From contig NZ_CP120416.1 in NCBI RefSeq assembly GCF_032773895.1, forward strand, positions 866,001 through 930,000: 64,000 nucleotides of DNA, written 5' to 3'. The translations under genes and the position numbers were made by a program. Positions 31,580 through 42,700 of the stretch are shown here, piece after piece. The notes below the pieces were generated by a model that had not been told where the DNA came from, ran no database searches, and saw only the letters and a program-made list of their open reading frames with translations. The stretch's first letter is position 1. Every line of letters starts with the position of its first letter. This DNA comes from Teredinibacter sp. KSP-S5-2. GTDB taxonomy: Bacteria > Pseudomonadota > Gammaproteobacteria > Pseudomonadales > Cellvibrionaceae.

Positions 31580-33760
31580 ATGGGGGAAATAGTGACAGAC
31601 GAGACAACTGGTCGAGTTGGGGCAGAGCAAAAAAACAATGTGGCTGCGGACCCTCTACTGCTCGCACTAATTCATATCGCGAACTCTGAACAAATTTTGT
31701 TCTGCGAGTCGTCTCTAACGGCGGGCTTACCCCTGGTTAATGGCATGCTGACCCCTGAGCTATCGATCCAGGCTGCAAAACGGGCGGGGTTAAGTGCTCA
31801 GGTGGTGAAACGGCAAGTAACGGAAATATCCTCTCTGGTATTGCCTGTAATCTTGCTACTCGAAGGAAACAATGTTGTTGTCTTAAAGTCTTTAGACGTT
31901 GAAAACAATAAGGCCACGGCCTACTTCCCATTGCTGGGGAGGGAGGATGATGTTTCTCTCACAGACCTTGATTCCGAATACACTGGCTTCGCCATTTTTA
32001 CCTGCCCGGATCGTACCTCACCGGAGTCGGTGAAGAAGATTACCGGCATAGACAGTGATCGAAAAGTACATTGGTTTTGGGGAGTGCTGGGGCACTCCTG
32101 GCGGATTTATCGCGATGTACTGCTCGCTTCCGTCTTTATTAATCTTTTTGCTCTGGCAAACCCGCTGTTTGTCATGAATGTCTATGACCGTGTTGTTCCA
32201 AATGAGGCTGTTGAAACATTGTGGGCACTGGCTCTGGGTGTATTTTTTGTTTATGTCTTCGACTTTTTGTTAAAAACCCTGAGGGTGTATTTTATCGAGG
32301 TGGCAGGGAAAAAGTCAGACGTACTTCTTTCTGCTTTTATTTTCGAACGAGTACTTGGTGTCAGGTATGAAAACCATCCTGTATCTGTTGGTGCTTTTGC
32401 GAGTAGATTAAGAGAGTTTGAAACTGTGCGACAATTTATTACTTCGTCCACAGTAACCGCGTTAGTTGATTTACCCTTTGTTATCCTGTTTTTGTTAGTG
32501 GTGTTTTATATCGGTGGAAGTCTGGTTTGGGTGCCGCTCATTATTATGCCAACGATTGTCCTGATTGCATTTGTTGGTCAGCGTTTTCTACATACCACAG
32601 TTTTAAAAATGTTCTCCGCCGCTGCCATGAAAAATGCAACCTTGGTGGAGTCCGTGAGCAGTCTGGATGCAGTGAAAGCGTTATCCGCGGAAAGCAAACT
32701 GCAGCGTCGTTGGGAATCGTCTGTCGGACAGTTATCTTTCTGGGGATTGAAATCCCGGATGATCAGCGCCAATGTCACCGGAGCTGCAGGCTTCCTTCAG
32801 CAATTGGGTTCAGTTGCCGTAGTGGTCGTCGGGGTGTATTTAATCCGTGACAATCAACTGACAATGGGGGCGTTAATTGCCTGTGTTATTTTGACTGGAC
32901 GCGTTCTCGCTCCACTTGCCCAGATTGCTGGACTGCTGGTTCAGTATCAGCAATCCAAGCTGGCGTTGTCTTCTTTGGAAGAAATCGTCAATCAGCCACA
33001 GGAAAGAGACAGTGACAGGGTTTATACCAAACGCACTCATATTCGGGGTGATATTGAATTTCGTAATGTGTGCTTTAGTTATCCGGGAGAGGCACAAGAA
33101 AGCTTAAAAGATATCTCCTTTAAAATTAACGCCGGTGAGAAAGTCGCGCTGATAGGGCGTCTCGGTTCAGGTAAATCCACCATTCAAAAAATAATTGTTG
33201 GCTTGTATCAGCCTCAAAAAGGCGAAGTGCATTTAGATGGTATTGATGCAAAGCAGATAGACCCTTCTGATTTAAGAAGTGAAATCTCTTATGTTCAGCA
33301 AGATACGGTTTTGTTCAGCGGCAGCGTTAGAGAAAATATTATTTTTGGTAAAAATGGTGTCACCGATCAGGAGATTATTCGTGCGGCAGAAATCAGCGGT
33401 GTATCCGATTTTGTTGATCAGCACCCTATGGGGTTTGAACGGGCCGTGGGAGAGCGGGGGGAAATGTTATCCGGTGGTCAGCGGCAGGCAATTTCCATCG
33501 CCAGAAGTTTAATTGGTCGAGCATCTGTCTATCTTTTGGATGAGCCCACCTCAGCCATGGATAACACCAGCGAAGCCAAACTCATTGCCAATTTGAAGGA
33601 GACACTCAAAGAAAAATCTCTCATTTTGGTCACACATAAAACCTCATTGCTACAGCTTGTAGATAGGGTGATTGTGGTCGATGGTGGGCGAATTGTTGCT
33701 GACGGGGACAAGGAAACAGTGCTTGATGCGTTAAAACGGGGGCAGCTACGTGTTTCTTAA
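31580..33760 (+). CDS. Type I secretion ABC transporter (LapB/HlyB-like) with C39-like domain
   Basis: Inner-membrane ATPase of the adhesin export system. 726 residues: an N-terminal C39-peptidase-like domain (about 25-150) that lacks the catalytic cysteine motif and so acts as a substrate-docking domain; transmembrane domain of about six helices (about 165-460); ATPase domain with Walker A GRLGSGKST, signature LSGGQRQ and Walker B VYLLDEPTSAMD. The match is to the LapB/RTX family rather than bacteriocin exporters. It overlaps the HlyD gene by 11 bp. ATG at 31580 and GTG at 31592 are both possible starts. Confidence 0.94.
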   Translation: MGEIVTDETTGRVGAEQKNNVAADPLLLALIHIANSEQILFCESSLTAGLPLVNGMLTPELSIQAAKRAGLSAQVVKRQVTEISSLVLPVILLLEGNNVVVLKSLDVENNKATAYFPLLGREDDVSLTDLDSEYTGFAIFTCPDRTSPESVKKITGIDSDRKVHWFWGVLGHSWRIYRDVLLASVFINLFALANPLFVMNVYDRVVPNEAVETLWALALGVFFVYVFDFLLKTLRVYFIEVAGKKSDVLLSAFIFERVLGVRYENHPVSVGAFASRLREFETVRQFITSSTVTALVDLPFVILFLLVVFYIGGSLVWVPLIIMPTIVLIAFVGQRFLHTTVLKMFSAAAMKNATLVESVSSLDAVKALSAESKLQRRWESSVGQLSFWGLKSRMISANVTGAAGFLQQLGSVAVVVVGVYLIRDNQLTMGALIACVILTGRVLAPLAQIAGLLVQYQQSKLALSSLEEIVNQPQERDSDRVYTKRTHIRGDIEFRNVCFSYPGEAQESLKDISFKINAGEKVALIGRLGSGKSTIQKIIVGLYQPQKGEVHLDGIDAKQIDPSDLRSEISYVQQDTVLFSGSVRENIIFGKNGVTDQEIIRAAEISGVSDFVDQHPMGFERAVGERGEMLSGGQRQAISIARSLIGRASVYLLDEPTSAMDNTSEAKLIANLKETLKEKSLILVTHKTSLLQLVDRVIVVDGGRIVADGDKETVLDALKRGQLRVS

Positions 33761-35150
33761 AAAAATGACTGAGAAAGTGCGCGCTTTTGTTCTGTTCTTG
33801 CGGGAGAGCGAAAACCAAATTCGTTCGGAAATGCCAAACCCTGTTATTGAAAAGGACCTGGACTATGTTTCCTCTGCGAAAGCAGCCATCTTGGTTCAAA
33901 GTCCGAGAGGTGGACAGCATCTGCTGTGGGTTATTTCCGTTTTTATCGTCGTTTGCCTATGTTGGGCAGTATGGGCAGAACTGGATGAGTTTACCCGTGG
34001 TGATGGTAAAGTTATTCCCTCACAGCATATTCAGGTTATTCAAAACCTGGAGGGCGGTATTTTGGCAGAGCTATATGTCAATGAAGGACAAGCCGTCAAA
34101 CGCGGACAGCCCTTACTTCGGATAGACGACACCCGATTTTCTTCATCACTACGAGAAGCTGGCGTCACCCTGGATCAGCTGCAAATCAAGTCCGCGCGAC
34201 TACGGGCAGAGGCCGACGGATCACCTTTTCAGGTCAGCGAAGAGCAACTCTCTGATCCGCTTGTGCAAGAAGAGTTGGCAGTGTACCGGTCTCGTCAAAA
34301 GGAATTGGACAGCAATACCTTGGTACTGAAGCAGCAGGAGTCGCAGAAGCAGCAGGAATTATCTGAATTAAAGGCCCGGCGTGACCAGTTGCGCAGGAGC
34401 TATCAGCTTTTGGAAAGAGAGCTGGAACTCACCAAACCTTTAGCGGAATCGGGTGCGATTTCTGAAGTGGAATTGCTGCGTTTAGAACGTCAGGTGAACG
34501 ATTTACATGGGGAACTGGATGCGGCCCAGCTGGCTCTGCCTCGTGCTGAATCGAGTTTGCAGGAAGCAAAAGAAAAACTGGCCAATGCAGAATTGGTTTT
34601 CCGCCGAGAAGCGCGGGAAGAACTTAGCGAAATCACCGGAGAGCTGGCCAGACTAACGGAAACCAGTTCGGCGTTGGCCGACCGAGTGCAGAGGACAATG
34701 GTGCGCTCACCCGTGGCAGGCACAGTTAAGCAGCTTTTGGTAAAAACCATCGGTGGTGTCATTCAGCCGGGAATGGATATTGTTGAAGTTGTGCCCAGTG
34801 AAGAGATACTGTTGGTGGAGGCCCGTGTCAGGCCTGCGGATATTGCCTTTTTACACCCTGGGCAGAAAGCCAAGGTGAAGTTTACCGCCTACGATTTCTC
34901 CATTATGGGGGGGCTGGACGGAGAGGTCGTACACATCAGTCCAGACACCATTGTCGATGAAAATGGCGATAGTTATTACCAGGTCAGGGTGGAGACCAGC
35001 AGGACGTTTGTCGGGCCAGACGGTTCAGAGCTGCCAATTATTCCCGGCATGACCGTGAGTGTGGACATCCTGACGGGCAAAAAAACCGTTATGAGTTACT
35101 TGCTCAAACCTATTCTCAAAACCAAGCAGCTCGCCCTAAGAGAGCGCTAA
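33750..35150 (+). CDS. HlyD-family type I secretion membrane fusion protein (LapC-like)
   Basis: Periplasmic adaptor linking the ABC exporter to the outer-membrane channel. 466 residues: short cytosolic N-terminus, one transmembrane helix (about 56-78, LLWVISVFIVVCLCWAVWAEL), the lipoyl half-motif VIQNLEGGILAELYVNEGQAVKRGQ, a long coiled-coil hairpin (about 150-320), then a beta-barrel domain. The start is GTG at 33750, chosen because a G-rich ribosome binding site precedes it; ATG at 33765 is the alternative. Translationally coupled to the ABC gene by the overlap. Confidence 0.94.
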   Translation: MFLKKMTEKVRAFVLFLRESENQIRSEMPNPVIEKDLDYVSSAKAAILVQSPRGGQHLLWVISVFIVVCLCWAVWAELDEFTRGDGKVIPSQHIQVIQNLEGGILAELYVNEGQAVKRGQPLLRIDDTRFSSSLREAGVTLDQLQIKSARLRAEADGSPFQVSEEQLSDPLVQEELAVYRSRQKELDSNTLVLKQQESQKQQELSELKARRDQLRRSYQLLERELELTKPLAESGAISEVELLRLERQVNDLHGELDAAQLALPRAESSLQEAKEKLANAELVFRREAREELSEITGELARLTETSSALADRVQRTMVRSPVAGTVKQLLVKTIGGVIQPGMDIVEVVPSEEILLVEARVRPADIAFLHPGQKAKVKFTAYDFSIMGGLDGEVVHISPDTIVDENGDSYYQVRVETSRTFVGPDGSELPIIPGMTVSVDILTGKKTVMSYLLKPILKTKQLALRER

Positions 35151-35283
35151 TTGCGCTAATACCGGGCATATACCCCTATATATTGTGCTAATTTGATGTT
35201 TTTTTACATGCCATATGGTGGCATATACATCTATTATTAATATAATTTGTGCATATAAAAAAACTGTGTGAAAATCACGCAAG

Positions 35284-35299
35284 TGTGATCGATTTCACA
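35284..35299 (+). promoter_or_regulatory. CRP/Vfr-type binding site before the TolC-like gene
   Basis: Perfect TGTGA-N6-TCACA palindrome 41 bp before the TolC-like start codon. A -10-like CATAAT lies at 35316-35321, which would place the site near -36 to -41 of a start around 35328, the geometry of a class II CRP promoter. This suggests that the channel gene, and possibly the adhesin after it, has its own cAMP-linked promoter. Confidence 0.65.
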
Positions 35300-35339
35300 T
35301 ATAAAGAGGCACTTGTCATAATTTATTAGGGGATCAAGA

Positions 35340-36626
35340 ATGAAGACCTGCCTTGGCAGATGTTTGTTGGTACTGGTAGTAGGTGTTATACCTACCATAT
35401 GTTGTTCAATGACTTTGGAGCAAGTGATCGCTCACACTTTAGAGACGAACCCAGAGCTTCAAGCTGCTAAAAATGAAAAACTGTCCAGAATCTACGAGGT
35501 AAAGCAAGCCCGAGCCGGTTATTTGCCCTCCCTATCCCTCGATGCAGGCGTCGGGCATGAGACCCGAACTGCCCCTGCAACCGATAATCAGGAAAACGAT
35601 GCGACGCGTACCGAGCTGGGCTTAAGAGCAAGCCAGACCATTTTCGACGGATTTTCAACCCATCAAGAGGTGCAGCGACAGAAGGCTCGGGTTGAGAGTG
35701 CAAGCTTTAATGAAATGGCAACGGGTGAGCATTTGGCGTTGAAAACGGCTGAAGCTTACCTAAGTGTGTTGCGTCAGGCCAAGTTACTCGACCTCGCTCG
35801 CGAAAGCCTTTGGGAACATCAGAATATCTATGACCAGATGAAACTCCGCAAAGACACTGGAGTTGGAAGTAAGGCGGACCTGGATCAGATAGCCGCCCGT
35901 TTAGCGCTGGCAAACTCCAATATGGTGGTTTCACAAAATAACCTGATAGATGCGCAGAGTAATTTTTACCGTTTAGTCGGCTTATACCCTAATTTGGAAA
36001 ACATGCAAAAACCCGATCTTCTTCCCGTTATCCCCAAAAACAGGGAAGAAGCTTTAGCGTTGGCTGTTGATGGGCACCCAACTTTAAAAGTAGCAGCGGC
36101 GGATGTAAAAGCTGCAGTGGCGCAGCATAAAGCATCAAAAAGCGCTTATTGGCCAAGGTTGAACCTCGAGGTGGATAAACGGTGGGATGAAAACATCGGC
36201 ACTATTGAAGGGGAAGATGAAGATTTTGTTGTGGCTTTGCGTATGAGTTTTGATATATATCAAGGTGGAAAAAACCGGTCCAAAGCCAAACAGACGGCTT
36301 ATCTATTGGAAGAAGCAAAAGATATTCGTAACCTTTCTCGCCGGCAGGTTGTTGAAAGCATGAGCCTTTCCTGGAACGCCTACGATGCACTAAATACTCA
36401 GCTTCAGTATTTACAGCAGCACAAGAATGCAGCTCAGTCGACAAAAGAAGCTTACGCAAAACAATTTAATATCGGCAAAAGAACGCTTTTGGATTTGCTC
36501 AACACAGAAACCGAAGTGGTCGAATCCAAAAGAGCTTATACCAATGCAGAGTATGATCTGCTTTTTGCCAGCTATCGAATTCTAAATGCAGCAGGGAAGC
36601 TGGTTAACGCGTTACAACCTAAATAG
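35340..36626 (+). CDS. TolC-family outer membrane channel of the adhesin exporter (LapE-like)
   Basis: Outer-membrane efflux trimer component. 428 residues with a signal peptide (about 1-23, ending ICCS or after it). Two OEP repeats are recognisable: TLEQVIAHTLETNPELQAAKNE near the start and EEALALAVDGHPTLKVAAADVKAA near 240; the long helices and GLRASQTIFDGFSTHQEV strands are typical. It lies 189 bp after the HlyD gene with its own regulatory region and 88 bp before the adhesin, completing the three-part exporter. Confidence 0.93.
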   Translation: MKTCLGRCLLVLVVGVIPTICCSMTLEQVIAHTLETNPELQAAKNEKLSRIYEVKQARAGYLPSLSLDAGVGHETRTAPATDNQENDATRTELGLRASQTIFDGFSTHQEVQRQKARVESASFNEMATGEHLALKTAEAYLSVLRQAKLLDLARESLWEHQNIYDQMKLRKDTGVGSKADLDQIAARLALANSNMVVSQNNLIDAQSNFYRLVGLYPNLENMQKPDLLPVIPKNREEALALAVDGHPTLKVAAADVKAAVAQHKASKSAYWPRLNLEVDKRWDENIGTIEGEDEDFVVALRMSFDIYQGGKNRSKAKQTAYLLEEAKDIRNLSRRQVVESMSLSWNAYDALNTQLQYLQQHKNAAQSTKEAYAKQFNIGKRTLLDLLNTETEVVESKRAYTNAEYDLLFASYRILNAAGKLVNALQPK

Positions 36627-36714
36627 AGCGCGTATAAAAAAATATTAACCATTATGAGAAAAAAACATTAAGACAAAAAAAATCGCTAAGGGGTGTAGGT
36701 GTTAGGTTAATTAT

Positions 36715-39700
36715 ATGGCAGAAAAAAATATTTCCGCAGCAGACTCCGATCGTGCAGTGATCGGTAAAGTAGGAAAAGTGCAGGGCGATAACTACATCGT
36801 TTTGGCTAATGGAGAAAAACAAATAGTCAGGGAAGGTCAGCCTCTTCATCTGGGTGATCAAGTTGTCACACAGGGCAGTAGTGCAATTGTTTTACAGTTG
36901 GATGGCGCTGATGCGCTGAGCCTGGGGCATGATCAAACCTTAACTCTGGATCAGCAGCTGTTGGATTTAATTCGTGGCATTACGCTCGACGACGGTTTGG
37001 ATGAGTCGGTGAATTTCGAGCTGATTGCACAAGCCATTGAGGAAGGGCAAAATCTTGAAGAACTTCTTCCTCCAACAGCCGCCGGTGGTGGACAACCTAC
37101 TACTGCGAACTCCAGCTCATCCAGTGCCGAAGGTGTTCGCATCGAGCGCACTGCTGCTGAAGTTACACCAGAAAGTGGTTTTGAAACGCAATCAGTACCG
37201 CAAATAAACACCGCTGCTACAGAATTTAATGACCCTGATCCGTTTAATCAACGCCCGACTACGACTGGTATTGATAACCTTTCTATTGACCAGGGGCAGA
37301 CCCTTGAACTCGGACTTACACAGTTTTTTTCTGATCCAGATGAAAATCAAACTCTTACTTATGAGCTAACAGCGGACTCGGTTCTACCTGATGGTGTGGT
37401 GTTTGATTCCGCAACGGGTTTGCTATCGGGTGTTCCTACAAATGCGGCTGCGCTGACTGGCGATGGCAGCTATCAAATAACAGTGGTTGCAACGGATAGC
37501 TCATCGGCGATCAACAATTCGGTAGAAACCACTTTTACCATTCAAGTCAATAATGTAAATGATCAACCTGTAGTAACGGCTGGAACTGACCTGGGAGAAA
37601 TACAGGAAGATCATTCGATAATTATTTCGGAACAGCAACTACTTGCGAATGCCAGTGACATCGATGGTGATGTCTTAACCATTAGCGACCTGACCATACT
37701 TCAAGGCGATGGGGTCGTTACAGATAATGGTGATGGAACCTTCACTTTTACACCGGCTGCAGATTGGCACGGTGATGTTCAGTTTTCCTATGTAATTAAC
37801 GACGGTAACGGTGGAACCGTTTCTTCTCAAGCAGATTTAACCGTTGCTGCGGTAAATGATGCCCCGGTTGCCGTGAATGACGGGATTACATCAACGAATG
37901 TAAATGCCCCTATTACTCTGAACCTTTTATCCAACGACTACGATGTTGATGGTGACTCTATAAGTTTTTATTCGGTGACAGCAAATCGTGGCACTTTAGT
38001 TGTTAATCCGGACAACACCATTACCTATACACCTCCTTCGGATTATGTCGGGCGGGATTTTATTTCCTACACCATAACCGATGGCAATGGAGAAACCGCT
38101 ACATCCATAGCGTTAGTCAATATCACGGATGGTAACTTGCCGCCAGAGTTGGGTGCAGACACCGTTGTAGATGTCAATGAAAACGCGGTTGATGTAGGCA
38201 ATTATGCTGCAACGGATCCTAATGGTGACAATCTTACCTATTCGTTGGTTGGTGCTGATGCAGCACTTTTTCAGATTGATGCATCAGGATATTTACAATT
38301 TATACAAGCACCCGATTATGAAGCGGGACAGGCCGGCCCCTATAATGTCACGGTTGTCGCCACGGACGATGGCTTTGGGAATTTACAAAGCACGCAAAAT
38401 GTAACAGTCAATGTAGTTGACCTTATAGATGAAACGCCGGTTCTCGGTGCAAATACTACCGTTGATATCGTTGAAAATGAAACCGCTGTTGGAAATTTTT
38501 CTGCAACCGATGCAGATAATAACGATACCCTTACCTACAGCCTAAGTGGTGCCGATGCAGAATTATTTCAAGTTGATTCTGCGGGTAACCTAAGTTTTAT
38601 TTCCGCACCAGACTACGATGCAGGACAAACTGGTCCATATCAAGTCATTGTGATGGCCACGGATTTAGCCGGTTTGACTGATTCACAAACGGTTACCGTT
38701 AATGTGACCAATGTGTTGGAAAACACTGCGCCCGTACTCGGCAGTGATACTTCCATTGTGGTCGCAGAAAATACGACAAGCATTGGTAATTTCTCGGCGA
38801 CAGATGGCGAAGGCGATACGATTACTTATTCCATCGGTGGTGCAGATGCGTCACTTTTCCAGATAGATGCAAATGGGAATTTAAGTTTTATTTCTGCCCC
38901 CAATTTTGAGGCAGGTGAGACTGGTCCATATAATATAACTATTACCGCCACTGATGATGGAGAGGGAAATCTTTCCACTACACAAAATGTCACTGTGAAC
39001 GTCAGTGACGTAAACGAAGCACCGTCGTTGGGTGCCGATGCTACGGTCAGTGTTGCGGAAGGTGAAACATTGGTTGGCAGTTACGCCGGTACCGATCCTG
39101 AAAATGACACGTTGAATTATTCTCTCTCTGGAACAGACGCGGCCTTATTTACGATTGATAATACTGGCCAGTTAAGTTTTATTACTGCGCCAAATTACGA
39201 AGCCGGTGAAACTGGGCCGTATCAAGTTATTATTACTGCAACGGACCCAGATGGTTTAACTTCGAATACCCAAACCATTACAGTCAATGTCAGTGATGTC
39301 AATGAAGCACCGTCGTTAGGTGCCGATACCACTGTCAGTGTTGTCGAAGGTGAAACATTGGTTGGCAGTTACGCCGGTACCGATCCTGAAAATGATACGT
39401 TGACTTATACTCTTTCTGGCACTGATGCAGCGCTATTTAGTATTGATAACACCGGTCAATTAAGTTTTGTTACGGCACCCAATTATGAAGCCGGTGAAAC
39501 AGGCCCCTATCAAGTAATCATTACGGCAACCGATCCAGACGGTTTAACTTCGAATACACAAACCATTACGGTAAACGTGAGCGATGTAAACGAAGCACCG
39601 TCGTTAGGCGCGGATGCCACGGTCAGTGTTAATGAAGGTGAAACACTGGTTGGTAGTTTTGTTGGCTCCGATCCAGAAAACGATACGCTCGCATATTCTC

Positions 39701-42700
39701 TTTCTGGTACAGACGCCGCACTATTTAGTATTGATAATAACGGCCAGTTAAGTTTTGTTACGGCACCCAATTATGAAGCCGGTGAAACAGGGCCTTATCA
39801 AGTTATTATTACTGCAACGGACCCAGATGGTTTAACCTCGAATACCCAAACCATTACGGTCAACGTGAGTGATGTCAATGAAGCACCGTCGTTAGGTGCG
39901 GATGCCACGGTCAGTGTTGTTGAAGGTGAAACACTGGTTGGTAATTATGCGGGCACCGATCCTGAAAATGACGCGCTCACATATTCTCTTTCTGGAACTG
40001 ATGCCCCGTTATTTAGTATTGATAATAATGGTCAATTAAGTTTTGTTACGGCACCCAATTATGAAGCCGGTGAAGCCGGGCCTTATCAAGTTGTTATTAC
40101 TGCAACGGACCCAGATGGTTTAACCTCGAATACGCAAACCATTACGGTCAATGTGAGTGATGTAAACGAAGCACCGTCGTTAGGTGCGAATGCCACGGTC
40201 AGTGTTAATGAAGGTGAAACGCTGGTTGGTCGTTTTGTTGGCACCGATCCTGAAAATGATGCGTTGACTTATACTCTTTCTGGCACTGATGCCGCGTTAT
40301 TTAGTATTGATAATAACGGCCAATTAAGTTTTGTCACTGCACCGAATTATGAAGCCGGTGAAACTGGGCCGTATCAAGTAATCATTACTGCAACCGATCC
40401 AGATGGTTTAACATCGAATACTCAAACGATTACGGTGAATGTCAGTGATGTCAACGAAGCACCGTCGTTAGGTGCGGATGCCACGGTCAGTGTTGCCGAA
40501 GGTGAAACACTGGTTGGTAGTTTTGTTGGCTCCGATCCAGAAAACGATACGCTCGCATATTCTCTTTCTGGTACAGACGCCGCGCTATTTAGTATTGATA
40601 ATAACGGCCAGTTAAGTTTTGTTACGGCACCCAATTATGAAGCCGGTGAAACTGGGCCGTATCAAGTAATCATTACTGCAACGGATCCAGACGGTTTAAC
40701 CTCGAATACCCAAACCATTACGGTAAACGTGAGCGATGTAAACGAAGCACCGTCGTTAGGTGCGGATGCCACGGTCAGTGTTGCGGAAGGTGAAACATTG
40801 GTTGGCAGTTACGCCGGTACCGATCCTGAAAATGACACGTTGAATTATTCTCTCTCTGGAACAGACGCGGCCTTATTTACGATTGATAATACTGGCCAGT
40901 TAAGTTTTATTACTGCGCCAAATTACGAAGCCGGTGAAACCGGGCCGTATCAAGTAATCATTACTGCAACGGATCCAGACGGTTTAACTTCGAATACACA
41001 AACCATTACGGTCAACGTCAGTGACGTGAATGAAGCGCCGTCGTTAGGCGCGGATGCCACGGTCAGTGTTGCCGAAGGTGAAACGCTGGTTGGAAATTAC
41101 ACTGGCAGCGATCCAGAAAATGACACACTCAGTTACAGTTTAAGTGGAACTGATGCTGGGTTATTTGCCATCGATACTAATGGCCAATTAAGTTTTGTTA
41201 CGGCACCCAATTATGAAGCCGCTGAAACTGGGCCGTATCAAGTAACAATTACGGCAACCGATCCAGACGGTTTAACATCGAATACACAAACCATTACGGT
41301 CAACGTGAGCGATGTCAATGAAGCACCGTCGTTAGGCGCGGATGCCACGGTCAGTGTTAATGAAGGTGAAACTCTGATTGGTAACTACGCAGGTACCGAT
41401 CCTGAAAACGACACGCTCAGTTACAGTTTAAGTGGAACTGATGCCGGTTTATTTACCATCGACACTAATGGTCAGTTAAGCTTCGTTACGGCACCCAATT
41501 ATGAAGCAGGTGAAACCGGGCCGTATCAAGTAATCATTACTGCAACCGACCCAGATGGTTTAACGTCCAATACGCAAACCATTACGGTAAACGTGAGCGA
41601 TGTAAACGAAGCGCCGTCGTTAGGTGCGGATGCCACGGTCAGTGTTGTCGAAGGCGAAACACTGGTTGGTAGTTTTGTTGGCTCCGACCCAGAAAATGAC
41701 GCACTCACATATTCTCTTTCTGGCACCGATGCTGGGTTATTTGCCATCGATACTAATGGCCAATTAAGTTTTGTTACGGCACCCAATTATGAAGCCGGTG
41801 AAACCGGGCCTTATCAAGTAATCATTACAGCAACCGATCCAGACGGTTTAACGTCCAATACGCAAACCATTACGATCAATGTGAGTGATGTAAACGAAGC
41901 GCCACAAATGGATACTGCTGTTACAGTTAGCGTGGCTGAAAACACGGTTGCTGTTGGTACATTCACAGGAACCGACCCGGACGGCGATCCGTTAACCTAC
42001 AGCATAAGCGGTACCGATGTTGCATTGTTTACAATTGATTCCAGCAGCGGTGCGCTGAGTTTTATTACTGCTCCAAATTATGAGGCGGGTGAAACCGGCC
42101 CATACGAAGTAGTGATTACAGCTACAGATCCTGGTGGTCTAACATCAAACACTCAAACCGTTACTATCAATGTTACTGATGTGAGTGAAGCGCCAGTTAT
42201 TACTGCAATCGACAGCAGTGTCGCGCCGAGTAATTTGGTATTTGAAACAACATTTGATGGCAATGCATTCCCAACATCCGGTGGTAATGGTCAATCCAAC
42301 GCAAATGGTATTTTGCCTGGCAATCTCGTGTTTGAGGTTGAAACCGATGTGCGTATTCAATTTATTTCTGAGTCGGCCGGTTTTGATAATGTTCTCGGAT
42401 GGTATTCCGTTAATGACAATGGGGAAATTACCGGCGCAGATATTATTTGGCAGAACGCAAATACAGTGGTGGCAAACGGTCAACAAAATATTGTCATCGA
42501 AGGTGTTCCCGCAGGGCAAATGGGGTTCTTCCTGATTCAGGATGGTTATGATCCAACGTTAGCTCAGGCGGAACTCAATGCGTTTATGGCTGGTAATGGT
42601 GTTTTGCGGTTTGAAGACGCCGAAGGGAATCTGGCAAATGCGTCTGATTCCAATGTTGCTCTGGTTTATTATTCAGAAGGAACGGAACAAAACCCTGCCG

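Noticed and set aside
39510-41786. Several antisense frames of 70-86 codons inside the adhesin repeats
   Set aside because: They recur once per repeat as mirror images of the 288-bp unit; shadows of the real gene.
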